From Chelonoidis abingdonii (taxonomy: Eukaryota > Chordata > Testudines > Testudinidae), in assembly GCF_003597395.2 (NCBI RefSeq), contig NC_133770.1, positions 219,317 through 283,316 of the forward strand: a DNA stretch of 64,000 nt, given 5' to 3'. Numbering within the stretch: position 1 is the stretch's first letter; each line of letters starts with the position of its first letter. Positions 1-10,700 of this stretch are shown here, piece by piece. The position numbers and the translations under genes are program-made. Below the pieces are notes generated by a model. It saw only the letters and a list, made by a program, of their open reading frames with translations, searched no databases and had not been told where the DNA came from.

Positions 1-800
1 TGTGGCGGGGCGCGCGAGATGTGGAGCGGCGACGGCAGTGGGACCTCAAAGGGCGCCATCCGAGCTGTGACAGAGGGCGGGCTGCCTGGTATGACGGACT
101 TGCCTCTGAGAGAGCTCAGCAGCGGACCAGCGAGGGGCCCGGTGTCAGTCCAGGGCACATGAGTCTCCTTTGCCGCTGAAAAGTTTCACGGGGTCAAGAA
201 GCAAGCGGTAGTAACTAGCTCGACCCACGGGCGCGGGTCGCCGGGGGAGAGCTTGCAGGCCCGGGAGTCTCCGAGACAGCGCCCTCGTGGGGCTGGCGAG
301 CTCTCAACCGTGGCTGGCTTTAACGCGGCGCGCCAACGGGGCCAGTGAGACCGGAGAGGCCGGGATCTGCCCTTCGAGATGCCACCGCCTGGTCTTTCTA
401 GCCTGCGGGCGCGCATAGAGGAGCCAGTCTCCTGAGCATTAGCCCTTCAACCATGGCCGGAGCCGAGAGCGGTGTGGCGGCTTCCTTCGGCGTCGGACTT
501 GCGCCCCGGGTGCCGAGGAAGCCTTCGCAGTGCCCTGCCAGATGCTCCCGGTGCCGAGGGGGCGGCTCACTCACTTGCTGGCTATGCTCGCGGGGGTTGC
601 CGCAGCAGATGACGGGGCTACATGACGCTCTCCATGAAGAGGCTGCCGCGAGAGGAGCACTAGCCGACCAAAGCGTCACCGCTGCGCTTCTTTCGTGCGC
701 AGACTTAAGATGCTTGCAAATGGCGGCACTTCGAAGATGAGTGCAATCCCCAAGCACTTAAGACAGGAGGTCAATGGGATCTCTGCTCGGACATTGGCCT
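1..800 (-). pseudogene. DIRS gag-like N-terminal region, frameshifted
   Basis: On the minus strand near 745-770 one frame reads SCLKCLG, matching the CVKCLG motif at the start of the gag region of the DIRS element near 31.3 kb. The following residues switch frame (CKHLKS and RTKEA-like words appear in different frames), so the reading frame is broken or the sequence carries indels. The downstream part is rich in Ser, Pro, Arg and Ala, as is usual for the poorly conserved middle of this gag. Gag of DIRS elements is thought to package element RNA. No intact product is expected. It could also be an unrelated CpG island with chance ORFs. Confidence 0.42.
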
Positions 801-1250
801 ATATCAGGGACGACACTGCTTAAAAGCCGGCGGAACCAGGATTGGTCACAGTACCAGGCGACGGGGTAGGGAAGAGCCCCAAACCCTGCGAAAACTATTA
901 CTAAAAAACACTAACAACTATAACGTTAATACTGTCAATAAACTAATTATATAACGATTAAAAGCACAATTAAGAAAAGACAAAAGACGAAGCGATTAGC
1001 TAGGGAAAATGCGGAGGTGCAGGTAACTGCACTCCACTTTCGCACGACCGAACAGGGGAAGAAGGCACTGAAGGGGTCGGCCACAGGAATCGGCTGCACG
1101 GTCCTTTAATACAGGCGCCATGGCGGCGCCACTCCAGGGGGCGCCCAGCCGACCCGCTGAGTGTTGCTAGGGTAAAAGTTTCTCCGACGGCTGTGCACGC
1201 GGCGCGCACACACCTAACTGGAATGGATATGAGCAATCACTTGAAGAAGA
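1..1250 (-). mobile_element. DIRS-like retrotransposon, 5' part, truncated by window edge
   Basis: Read on the minus strand, the segment starts at about 1250 with TTCTTCTTCAAGTG, the same terminal word that occurs in the complementary region of the DIRS element at 25.5-31.8 kb (near 25872). It continues through a GC- and CpG-rich terminal repeat, then an AT-rich leader (about 900-990), then a gag-like reading frame. The CpG richness could be mistaken for a promoter island, but the terminal word and the gag motif explain it better. The remaining coding part and the other terminal repeat would lie left of the window. The family differs in sequence from the second DIRS copy. Assignment is from remembered turtle repeats plus the motifs; moderate confidence. 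Confidence 0.6.
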
Positions 1251-1392
1251 AATGTAGGTTCCATCTCCAAAGGTGGTGATGTTGGAACTGTGGATGAGGA
1301 AATACCCCAACTAGCAGAGGGAACAGGAGAGTGGCTTTTTTCATAATGTTTGTGGACCGATGGTGTCATGATCTCCCTTGTAAGAATCATAT

Positions 1393-1553
1393 TTCATAGA
1401 ATATCAGGGTTGGAAAGGACCTCAAGAGGTCATCTAGTCCAACCCCCTGCTTAAAGCAGGACCAATCCCCAACTAAATCCCCAAATCACCCCCTCTAGGA
1501 CTGAACTCACAACCTTGAGTTTCGCAGGCCAATGCTCAAACCACTGAGCTAAA
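1393..1553 (-). mobile_element. tRNA-derived SINE with CR1-like tail
   Basis: Read on the minus strand it begins with TAGCTCAGTGGTTTGAGC (A-box-like) followed by GGTTGTGAGTTCAGTCC (B-box-like), then a short body, and ends in the CR1-type 3' tail (GGTCCTTTCCAACCCTGATA and TTCTATG). A tRNA head with a CR1-like 3' end is the known layout of turtle Pol III SINEs, which are mobilised in trans by CR1 reverse transcriptase. The same family is present at 45662-45841. Confidence 0.8.
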
Positions 1554-1556
1554 ATT

Positions 1557-2112
1557 CTGATAAGATAGGAGATTCTGGATCCAGCAGGATGGTTATGTCC
1601 CCCGAAGTGCTCTATTTGCCACCATGAGTCTTCTCCCTGTGAACCTTTGGTGTCAGCTCAAAGTGTGTGCCAGTGATGACTGTGTATGGAATGGTCATCT
1701 GTCCTTCGCCAGTCTAGGCTCATGCTTCTTTTTACTCAGTGCTGATGGGCCTGTTACGAGAGAGCTGGACTTGACATAACCGCAGCCATTTTGTATACTC
1801 TGCCACCAATAGTTGAAAATGAGAATACCATATAGTTAGAAATAATTTGGCCTTTGCCTAAGTAAAGCATATAAATGGCTGCACAGCTGCAGCTTTGTAA
1901 GGATTTATTAAAATGAAAGAGTGTGGATAACTGACTTTGCATCTGTGCATCTTTCTGTTATGACTCAGAGTTGCTTTGCTGATAAGTAGCATTATGAAGT
2001 TTTTTTGCTTTTGCTAGGAAAATTGTTAGCTTATTAGAGGTTGAAAGTGTCCAATTTGAAACAGTTTGAGGAGGATTTCTAAGAGCTAGCAGACTGACAT
2101 CTTACTCCCCAG
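1557..2112. other. unassigned sequence
   Basis: No coding region or recognised repeat. A CCATTTTG word lies near 1790. The last 15 bases before 2113 are a pyrimidine-rich stretch ending in CAG, which is the only splice-like signal seen. Confidence 0.4.
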
Positions 2113-2178
2113 CAACTGGAAGGATGGCTGATCACCAAAAACCTGCTGTTGCCCACTCAACACCACCTCAGACTTCAG
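2113..2178 (+). CDS. possible short initiating coding exon (unknown gene)
   Basis: An acceptor-like CTTACTCCCCAG ends at 2112 and a good donor, CAG followed by GTAACT, begins at 2179. Between them an ATG at 2124 (context AAGGATGG, with G at +4 and purine at -3) opens 18 codons plus one base. The predicted peptide starts MADHQKPAVAHSTPPQTS, hydrophilic and Pro/Ser/Thr-rich, typical of a disordered N-terminus. I do not recognise the protein. If real, the rest of the window to the right would be intron. No continuing exon was found, and a 66-base exon-like pattern can occur by chance in 64 kb. Confidence 0.28.
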
Positions 2179-3164
2179 GTAACTATATTTGGGGTGCTTT
2201 AGACTATTGCTGTTGCATATGTGTGTGTGCTTACAACTAAGTGAAAGGACTCTTGTTTGTACCAATCATTTATCAGACAGAGGAGTTGTGTCCCCACTGA
2301 TTTATTTCCTGTCACCACCTGGAAAACAAGAATTAATTACTATAGTTTTCAGTTCAAATAACCCCAGGTGTAACCATCCCACTGCCACTGATGATGCCAA
2401 AGTGGAGGCGGTCAGTCTTTTCAGCCTGGGCCGGTACCATGACATCAATGGGTTTTCGAGCTTCTGAGAGTCACCCAACCTCAAGGGTATAAGTGAATCA
2501 GACCTCTCTTAGAAGTGGATCTGGAGGGGGAATTTTCTCTTAGGTTTAGAGAGGGTTTCTTGCCTTAGCATGGAGCCTGAGACAAGGAGCCCTTGGTTCT
2601 ACTTTTGCTTGCATCTGTGTCTAATGTGTAATGCTTGGCATTGCTATCCTTGATGCCTCAAGCCCACTGTAGGGCGGGGGGGTGTCTCCCCAGCCCAGAT
2701 CCAACAGAGGCCTCATAGCCTGCTCCATGAGGTGTTTCTTAAATCTGAACTCCTGGCCTTGATGGGTTCAAGTCAGAAAGGAGCAACCGATACTGCACTT
2801 AGTGGAGATATGACCTTCTCCCAAGGCAGTAAAGGAACCTGTGGTGCTCTTCATGGACTGGAAAGGAACAGGGACAGAAGAGGCAGTTCTTGAAGCCCAG
2901 AATCCTGGGCATAATTGGAATCCCATACCAGGAAGGGGGGGCTCCACAGTCATGTCCCTGAAATCTAACTAACTGAGAAATTTTATTCACAATATTTACA
3001 GTTTATAATATTTACAGGTTTGATGTACATGGATCAGCTTCAGGGACAGAAGGATTCTGTCTCAGACCATGTGGCAGTAAAAAGGAAGTGGAGAGGCAGT
3101 CAGTCCGCACCACCCCCACCAGCACTTGAAGAAGCAGCAGGAATTCTGAAAATGTTTTCTTTGG
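2179..3164. other. unassigned, intron-like sequence
   Basis: No convincing gene or repeat seen. Base composition is ordinary and all frames are short. Confidence 0.4.
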
Positions 3165-3720
3165 GGGGAACGTGAGGTGAATAATCAGCTGAACATGAGC
3201 TCCCAATGTGAAGCTGTGGCCAAAAGAGCAAATGCAATTCTTGGATGCATAAATAGAGGTACCTTGAGTAGGAACAGAGAGGTTCTTTTACCTCTTTATT
3301 TGGTACTGATGTGATCATTGCTGGAATATTATGTCCAGTTCTGATGTCCACAATTCAAGAAGGATGTTAATAAATTGGAGTGGGTTCACAGAAAAGCCAG
3401 GAGAATGATTAAAGGATTGAAAAACCTGCCTTACAGTGATAAGCTAAATAGATTGAGCTCCTTGAGTCTAACAAAGACAAGGTTAAAAAGTGACTTGATC
3501 AGTCTTTAAGCACCTACATGAGTAACAAATATTTGATAATGAGTTCTAGTAGAGAAAGGTCTAACACGATCCAATGACTAGAAGTTGAACCTAGACAATT
3601 TAAGACTAGAAATAAGGCATAAATTTTTAAATATGAAGGTAATAAACTGATGAACAATTTACCAAGGATCGTAGTGGATTCTCCAGCACTTGCATTTTTT
3701 AAATCAAGATTTTTTTAAAA
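3165..3720 (+). mobile_element. CR1 LINE fragment, RT C-terminus and 3' region
   Basis: Translations in mixed frames match the CR1 ORF2 C-terminal block: a CEAVAKRANAILGCI-like segment, then YYVQF-like and RRMIKGLKNLP-like words, then the 3' untranslated part. Several stops and frameshifts are present. This belongs to an older CR1/L3-like subfamily than the copy at 4437-5672. Confidence 0.72.
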
Positions 3721-3904
3721 TATAGTCTAGTTCAAAAGGAATTATTTTGGGGCTGTTCTATGGCCTGTGGTATGCAGGAGGTAAGCACTGAAATCTATGA
3801 GTGAGATTTAGAGGAATTGCACATTGTGAGAAGCGAAAGGAAGTCTGCTGTTGAGGTAAAGAGTCCATGTATTGAACTCTTGTACTACTGTAGGGGTGAT
3901 AAGG

Positions 3905-4041
3905 CATGTGAGGTTTTTAAGGCCCGGCTTGACAAAGCCCTGGCTGGGATGATTTAGTTGGTGTTGGTCCTGCTTTGAGCAGGGGACTGGACTAGATGAC
4001 CTCCTGAGGTTTCTTCCAACCCTGATATTCTATGATTCTAT
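3905..4041 (+). mobile_element. CR1 LINE 3' end
   Basis: Contains the diagnostic CR1 tail: GGCTTGACAAAGCCCTGGCT, then GGACTGGACTAGATGACC, then TTCCAACCCTGATATTC and two copies of the terminal octamer-like ATTCTATG. 5'-truncated, as most CR1 copies are. Confidence 0.88.
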
Positions 4042-4436
4042 GTGAGCTGAACTTGCCCTGGATGTTAATGTAGATTTCACCAAGGGGTTCAATTATTTTT
4101 AGTGACTGCATGGATAAGAAACGAACTTGAGCAAACAGCTCTAAAGTTTTTATGGGGGAATCTCCTTGTGATTCTAAGAAGTGGGAGCTAGTGCTGGAAG
4201 AAGAGGTATAAGGAATATTGGGAAGCAAGAGATGACAACAAGGGTTGGGAGCAGGGAAGAGTGCTGGCAGTGGTCATGCTCAAAAAAGGGGCAGCAGAGG
4301 ACCATCGATATAGCTACTGGGTGAGAAGAGTTATGGGACTTATGGGGACAAAAGGGTGCAGGGTTTTGGAAGAGCAAGAAGTGATATCAGGCTATGGGGT
4401 AAGGAAGAGTTAGCAGAGCCATGGAGAGGGCATGGG
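4042..4436. other. unassigned purine-rich sequence
   Basis: G/A-rich stretch between two CR1 copies with no recognised feature. Confidence 0.35.
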
Positions 4437-5672
4437 AGATGAGTCCAGGAGAGCTGGCTGTATTTTAAAGAATCCTTATTGAGGTTGCAGGAACAAACCA
4501 TCCCAATGTGTAGAAAGAATAGTAAATATGGCAGGCAACCACCTGGCTTAACAGTGAAATCCTTGCTGATCTTAAACACAATAAAGAAGCTTACAAGAAG
4601 TGGAAGCTTGGACAAATGACCAGGGAGGAGTATAAGGCATGCAGGAGTGAAATCAGGAAGGCCAAATCACAACTGGAGTTGAAGCTAGCAAGGGATATTA
4701 AGAATAACAAGAAGGATTTCTATAGGTATGTTAGCAACAAGAAGCTGGTCAGGGAAAGTGTAGGCCCCTTACTGAATGGGGAAGACAACCTAGTGACAGA
4801 GGATGTGGAAAAAGATAATGTACTCAATGATTTTTTTGCCTCTGTCTTCATGAACAAGGTCAACTCCCAGACTACTGCACAGGGCACCACAGTATGGGGA
4901 GGAGGTGACCAGCCGTCTGTGGAGAAAGAAGTGGTTCAGGACTATTTAGAAAAGCTGGACAAGCACAAGTCCATGGGGCCAGATGTGCTGCATCCAAGGG
5001 TGCTAAAGGAGTTGGCGGATGTGATTGCAGAGCCATTGGCCATTATCTTATGAAAACTCATGGCAATCGGGGGATCGCGTCCCCAAGATCGACTGGAAAA
5101 AGGCTATGAAGTGCCCATCTTTTAAAAAAGGGAAGGAGGGGAAGATCAGGAGGGACTACAGGCCAGTCAGTCTCACCTCAGTCCCTGGGGAAAAAATCAT
5201 GGAAGCAAGGTCCCCAAGGGAATCAAAATTTTTGAAGTTCTTCATGAGAGGAATAGTGATCAGGGACTCAGCATGGAATTCACCAAGGGCCAACGTCATG
5301 CCTGACTAATCTAATTGCCTTCTATGAGAGATAAATACTGGGCTCTGTGGATGATGGGGAAAGCAGTGGACGTGTTATTCCTTGACTTTAGCAAAAGCTT
5401 CTTGATACTGGTCTTCCCACAGTATTTTTGGGCGAAGCTTAAAGAAGTTATGGGCTGATGAATGAAAATATAAGGTGGATAGAAAGGGCTGGCAGATCAT
5501 CAGGCTCAACAGGTTTAGTTGAATCAATTGCATCCATGTCTAAGGCTGGGCAGCGATATCAAGCAGAGTGCCCCAGGGTTGGTTCCTGGCCGGTTTTGTT
5601 CAATATCTTTCATTAATGATCTGGAGGGATGGTGTGGATTGCACCCTTCAGCAAGTTTGCAGATGACACTGA
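4437..5672 (+). mobile_element. CR1 LINE ORF2 segment, interrupted at 5672 by a Gypsy element
   Basis: From the ORF2 linker through the reverse transcriptase palm. The frame at 4616-5053 (145 residues) carries SMGPDVLHPRVLKELADV, the CR1 RT block where the template is engaged; later words YRPVSLTSVPGEK (near 5160) and a palm FADD-like region (near 5655) lie in other frames. The copy stops inside GCAGATGACACT at 5670, and the same CR1 continues at 11714. The 5' end (4437) matches the start of another copy at about 33116. Non-functional because of multiple frameshifts. Confidence 0.88.
4616..5053 (+). pseudogene. CR1 reverse transcriptase fragment (N-terminal part)
   Basis: A 145-residue open stretch. 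Residues about 1-60 form the charged linker between endonuclease and RT (KSQLELKLARDIKNNKKDFY-like). Residues about 65-85 hold LNDFFASVF. Residues about 115-140 hold KSMGPDVLHPRVLKEL, an RT fingers motif of CR1. The frame closes just after PLAIIL, where the family normally continues into the palm, because of a frameshift. CR1 ORF2 in full is about 900-1000 residues with endonuclease plus RT, so this is a remnant. Confidence 0.8.
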
Positions 5673-6082
5673 TGCACGGGAGGTGGGGAGGGTCGACCCT
5701 GCCCCCTCTTACATGGGACTCAAGACAGTGAGACTCTGCAGCAGCCAGTAAAAACAGAAGTTTAATGCACAACAGGGAATGCAGTCAACCAGCAGAGCTT
5801 GGGAGGCACAGCCAGGACCCTCAATCGGGTCCGTTCTGGGGTTTCAGGGTCTTTGGATCCCCAGCTTAGGATACCTTGAATTCCAACCACCCAGCCCAAA
5901 CCAAAAAAACTGAAACTGCCCTTTCCAGCCGCCTCTCCTTTGTCCGCTTCTGGCAAACCGTGCTTCACCCCTCCCCCCCACCTGGCTTCAAGGTTACAGG
6001 CTTAAAATCCTGTCCCTCACCCTAAGGGAACATCCCCGGCTCTCCCAGCCCCACACAGACAGTCCCTTACTCACATTCAACA
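5673..6082 (-). repeat. 3' LTR of the Gypsy element
   Basis: On the minus strand it begins TGTTGAATG at 6082 and ends near 5673 with CA. It shares ordered blocks with 11340-11713, for example GGATCC..TTAGGA and CTTGAATTCCAACCAC versus CCTGAATTCCAACCAC on the plus strand, and the TTTGTCCGCT word. It also carries a pyrimidine-rich 3' part and a possible polyadenylation region (CATTAAAC, minus strand, near 5767). The two LTRs differ at many positions, so the insertion is not recent, or the sequence carries base-calling errors. Confidence 0.85.
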
Positions 6083-6094
6083 TCTCTCCCCCCT
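6083..6094 (-). promoter_or_regulatory. polypurine tract
   Basis: On the minus strand AGGGGGGAGAGA lies immediately before the TG of the 3' LTR. This is the position and composition expected for the plus-strand DNA primer used in LTR-element reverse transcription. Confidence 0.8.
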
Positions 6095-6109
6095 ATTCGA
6101 GACTGAACT

Positions 6110-7701
6110 GCAGCGGGCGGTGCACTTTGCCCAGTGACTGGGGAAGTTCAGGGGCCCCTCTTCCGGGAACAACCACGGTCTGCTATCAGGTTGGCAACTT
6201 TCCTTCACATGGACCCACGTCCATTGTTCAGTTAGTTCCTGCTGGAGCAAGGCTCCACCGTCAGGAGCTTTGGCGTTGGCTTCTTTTCACCTGGTGCAGC
6301 CAGGTCAGGGGAGAGTGGTTACGGCTGTACACGGTGAAAGTGTCCCCCAAAAGCGATATGGTTCCATTTCTTAAACGCCCACACACCATGGCCGGCATTC
6401 TTCTCGATCCGCTGCGTAGTTCTGCTCCCAGGGGTACAACTTTCTTGCTCAGGTTTACACAATGAGGTGTCTTCCCCCTTTTCATTCCTCTGTATTAAAC
6501 TGCCCCCAGGTCCGTGTTGATATCTAGAGGTTCGCGGTTGGGAACACCAACAAGGGGCTTGTTAAAGTCTGGCGGTTTGGCCAAACATACTTGTTAGAGA
6601 CCGACTAAACCACGAGCTCTCTTCAGCGCACTGTCGAAAAGCCTCCTGGCATTCTGCACTCCGAGTCCATGCACCACTGTGTCTGGCTTCCCCTTCTTGC
6701 ACACCTTCAGTGAAATGAGGGAGGCGGCTAATAATGGCGCTTAAGATTGGGGCACAAAATCTTTCGATTAGTACCCCGCCATCCCAATAAAAGGCTGGGG
6801 ACCTGCTTTTTTGGGTTTGGGGGCAGGGACCAGTTCTCTGATAAACCCCACCTTGGCGGCTGGTATCTGGCTTTTAGGCAAAGACTCGGCCTCCCCACTC
6901 ATTGGGCCCAGGGAATATTACTTCAGTTCACCTCCACTTGACCGAGCTTCTCAGCCTTTATGGTTAACCCAGCCTCCCGAGAAAGATCAGGTCAGCGTTT
7001 GTTTAACATGAACACTGGTCACTTCCCAGGTCCGAGTAAAGAAAGACACAAATGTCAGTCAATATACGCAACACAGACAAACTCTCCATCATCCCTCAAG
7101 TAGCTGAATCCACAGGCACATGGAAAGGTAGGCCAGGACGTCCCTAATGAAGAGCCAGAAAGAGCAGGTTACGAAAACTGTAGAGCACCCACAGAGCGGT
7201 AAATAAAGGCCAGAATTTACAGACTGCATCTGCATCAAGCAGCACTATGCCAGGAGCATCCTTATGATAGGATCCAATAGTTAGGTGAAGTAACAGCGAC
7301 CCCAGATAAATGATACTAAGAGCTACGTACAGGCCCTGGACATCAGGTATAGCATACAGATACAGGTGAGGGCATATGAAGCTTTCATGTCCAACAGAAC
7401 TGGATCAGACACCTCCCTTTTGGGGAACCAGCACCAGAGGATGAGGCCAAGGCTGAGAAGACGGCTGAACATCACACCCCGAAGATCACATGTCCCTACC
7501 TCATCATTTCTAGATCAACTGAGGACGATTTTCCATGGTAGACGCAAAAGGGAAAGCATCTATATAGGAGGAATTAGGACCCAGCTCCACATGGTCGACA
7601 GTCATAGTGCGATCCAGGACTGAAGAATGAGAAAAACAGCTGTCGGTTATAGCAAATGCAGACACCTCTGACTCAGCAATTGCTGGCCAAAGATACAACA
7701 T
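6110..7701 (-). pseudogene. Gypsy reverse transcriptase and RNase H, frame broken
   Basis: Reading the minus strand downward from 7701: an LDRTMTVDHVELG-like stretch, then RT words in several frames, then TIKAEKLGQVEV (about 6950; family pattern KAEKCQ..V). Next come PNPKKQVPSLLLGWRG-like residues, corresponding to the GLAGYYRRF block, then SAECQEAFRQC near 6640 (family pattern ECQEAF). The RNase H/tether part is clearest at 6261-6485, with FTVYSRNHSPLTWL, matching the common F-x-V-x-TDHSPLTWL. The catalytic YLDD-type motif was not located with certainty. RT copies element RNA into DNA. This copy is dead, with stops and shifts throughout. Confidence 0.72.
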
Positions 7702-7925
7702 GACTCAGAGAGGAAGAATTGCAATCCAGGGAGAGGAAACAGACTTTTGTCTCAAGAATAGATCACTATACAGATCATCTCACTGATACCTCCCAATGTC
7801 CAACAACGGCCACACCACCATAATCCACCTGACATAGTATGCTTTAACTCATATTCACATAGTTACACACCGCGTGATGTGCAGTTTGACAGGCTACCAC
7901 CACATAGTTACCTCATTTAGTTGCA

Positions 7926-8929
7926 TTATGATAAAACCTTGAAGAGGCCCTTCCCGGCAGCCAATGGAGTTTTGTTATTATCACAATCACAGGGATGAAT
8001 ACCATCACAGGATCCCCAGAGGCGAAGACGCTGAGCCTGCGGCCGTGCGTCTCCGACCTTCTGCTGTACCATACTGGGCCTATGGGCCAGATTCTCCCTG
8101 GCCAGGCCCAATAGTCGCAAGTCTATTCCCGGAGGTACACAGGAACTACATCCACCCACTGGACTTCATCAGGAGACGGCCTTCCCTCCCTTGTCTACTC
8201 ATCAGGTCCAGGGGCCCCCTTACCCGCACTTCCATATAAACATTTGAAAGCAGAGAACCTGTTAGATTCCTGGGAGGTACATACCCTGATACCGACCAGC
8301 AAGTGAGTAAGTAACTTGACCAGTCCTGCATTAGTGCTGAGTATTATAAATGTTTTTAGCATCATCTTTAGCATCCTGTTGAAACTTTCCACCAGCCCAT
8401 TGGACTGGGGGTGATACGCTGAGGCCCAGTTGTGCTGGACCCCACATTTCTCCCACAAGCACCGGAGCAGGGCTGACATGAAGTTGGACCCCTGGTCCAT
8501 TAAGACTTCCTTGGGGAACCTCATCCGGCTGAAAATGGTCACCAGCGCATCTGCCATGGAGTCTGCTTCGATAGAGGACAAGGCCACTGCCTTGGGGTAG
8601 CGAGCGGCGAAATTTACCACCCCCAGGATGTATTTGTTCCCTGACTGGGTCGCCTTGCTGAGAGGTCCCACTATGTCCATGGCCACCTTCTGGAAAGGTT
8701 CTTCTATGATGGGCAAAGGCCTCAAAGCCACTTTCCCCCTGTCCCAGGCCTTCCCCACCCTCTGGCAGGGGTCACAGGATTGGCAGTACTGTCGGACATG
8801 GGTAAAGACCCCAGGCCAGTAAAAGCTCTCTAGCAGCCTCTGCCTGGTGCGCCATATTCCCTGGTGCCCTGCGAGAGGGATGTCATGGGCCAGGTACAGT
8901 AGCTTGTGGCGAAACTTCTGGGGAACCAC
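7926..8929 (-). pseudogene. Gypsy integrase with C-terminal GPF-like module
   Basis: The open part 8195-8929 encodes 244 residues. A zinc-binding HHCC domain is visible at H15, H22, C49 and C52. The catalytic core shows D85 (AMDIVGPL), D145 (LMDQGSNF) and E181 (LVESFNRM), a D-59-D-35-E arrangement with the D,D(35)E spacing of retroviral-type integrases. YHPQSNGLVE is the usual Gypsy signature. After a frame change, 7926-8159 carries LARENLAHRPSM and a PLAAGKGLFKVLS block, corresponding to the GPF/Y module. The enzyme would insert element DNA into the genome. The core triad is intact here, but the C-terminus is shifted out of frame. It lies upstream of RT rather than downstream. Confidence 0.88.
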
Positions 8930-9626
8930 CAGCTGCCTCCTGATCCCCCAGGACTCTACTTCCCCAGGGAGCCCATTCTTGGTACAGGAACCCCTTCTCC
9001 CACAGGAACCTCTCCTTGCAACCTCTCCTCATGGACTGTACTGCAGTGAGGTTAGCTAGGTCCCTTGGCCTCCGCAAGGAGGGATCTTTCTGCAACTCGG
9101 CCTGGAATTCAGCAGCTGGGATAGGGATGGGGACGTGCTCTCTCTTGTTGGCTGGGTCTGAGGCCGCAGCCTCTTGGAGCCATGTCCCTGGGCGTTCCTT
9201 CCCCACCAGGTTAGGGTCCTGCACCTCGGACAGAGTACCTTCCCCGTTGTCAGGGCGCAGTGCCCTGTGCCAACTCTGACTACGGGTCACAACCAGGGCA
9301 CCCCAGGCATTGCTTGGCCAGACCTCCAGGTCCCCCCCCATTAGCACCTCTGTGGGCAAATATGGGTGTACCCCCACGTCCTTGGGGCCCTTCTTGGCCC
9401 CCCACTTCAGGTGTACCCTCGCCACGGGCACCTTGAATGGGGTCCCGCTCACACCCATCAGGGTCAGATAGGTGTCGGGCACTATCCGATCTGGGGCCAC
9501 CACTTCGGGCCGGGCCAGCGTCACTTCTGCGCCTGTGTCCCAGTACCCAGTGACTTTCCTCCCATCTACCTCCAGGGGAACAAGGCACTCTCTCCGGACA
9601 AGGGCAACCCCGCGCACACCCTGCAA
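8930..9626 (-). pseudogene. Gypsy aspartic protease and linker to integrase
   Basis: Frame on the minus strand starting at 9626. The active-site motif WDTGAEVTL sits at residues 29-37 and MGGDLEVWP, the flap-side GGDLE block, near residue 95. Downstream, EFQAELQKDPSLRRPRDLA and FLWEKGFLYQEW form the linker that in Gypsy elements leads straight into the integrase zinc finger. There is no RT between protease and integrase, and no room for one. The protease would cut the Gag-Pol polyprotein. The frame runs past the start of the integrase frame (overlap 8883-8929), so a frameshift separates them. Confidence 0.82.
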
Positions 9627-10700
9627 ACCAAAAACTCGGGGCCTGGAGCCTCCAGCCCCCCAGAGGAGCTGACCTGAGGTCCTCCTTCCTCCTTTGCAGG
9701 CGGTACACGGTCAGCCCCCCTTTCCTGCGAATGCTGCCCCTTGTCCAGCTGGGTCTCTACCAAGTTAACCCAGTGTGGGGTCGGTCTGCTCAGTCTGTCC
9801 TTGAGCCTGGGGCACTGGGACCGTATGTGGCCCCTCTGGCCACATTGATAGCAGCTCATGTCCCATTGGTCTCCTCGAACCGGTCGATTGTCCCTGACAC
9901 TGCGCGTTCCCCTTGGGAGGGGGTTCTCCCTATTCCCCCTTTGGGAGGTCCCAGGATGACACTCTCTCTGCATCGCAGTTGGCCCTGTTTCCTGGGACTC
10001 CTCCATGCACCCCACCGGCTCTTTCAAACATCAGCCCAGCCGCCCTGCCATGCGTGGGTTCCTCTGGCTTTGGTCCCTCAACCACAGCTCAGGTCGGAAT
10101 GGGCACGCAATCATACAGTGCTCCAGTACAGCAGTTTAACCAGGTCCCCTTCGTCTGCCCCACTTGCCCACTTGGCCTGCGCATCCCCCATGCGACGTAC
10201 CTTGCAATAATGAACCCCCAGGGTTTTATACTATCCGACTCCCGGTACATCTCAGGAAGTCAGCCCAAACTCGCGCAGCAGGCCTGCTTGAATAGTTTCG
10301 TATTCCCTTTCTCCTCCCTCCACTGGCGTTACAATGCAACAGCCTTGGGTCCAGTAATGGGTGAGAACCAGAGCCTGACCACAGGATCGTACGCTGGTGC
10401 AGCTGCAGCGTCCAAAAGGCATCAGGAAGTCATCCAGTTTCCCCCCTCCCTTAGCCTGGCACAGGAATGCAGTTTATCACCTCTTGCACAAGTCCTGGGC
10501 CCCCACTAACCCGAGCCGGGGGCCCCGCTGCCCTCAATCCCTGTGCCAGTTTTCCCAGCCATGACGACAACAGTCTCTCTTTCTCCTTCCCGGTCATGTT
10601 CCCTTCTTCGTCTCTCCTTTTCACCTCCCTAGTTCCCGCTTGTCCTTTGTCCTCTCCTACATTTTCTCTGTCTCGCTCCATGTTCTCCTGTTCCAAGATC
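9566..10700 (-). pseudogene. Gypsy gag with CCHC zinc knuckle
   Basis: The nucleocapsid part is in frame at 9566-10027 and holds CYQCGQRGHIRSQC (residues 59-72), a complete CX2CX4HX4C knuckle for RNA binding. Upstream, in other frames near 10300-10100, come words such as AGLLREFGLTSEMYR and ELWLRDQSQRNPR. These resemble the C-terminal capsid segment that gave rise to the vertebrate SCAN domain, which is reported to derive from Gmr1-like gag. The N-terminal limit is uncertain because frames are broken; the region up to about 10700 is Gln/Arg/Glu-rich. Gag would form the particle shell. Confidence 0.72.

Noticed and set aside
453..740. 95-codon plus-strand frame with good start context in CpG-rich DNA
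   Set aside because: Antisense to the DIRS-like gag region; no domain or splice support.
1393..1553. tRNA gene suggested by A- and B-box-like sequence
   Set aside because: No cloverleaf with intact acceptor stem was evident and a CR1-like tail is attached; it is a SINE. The same applies to 29366-29575 and 45662-45841.
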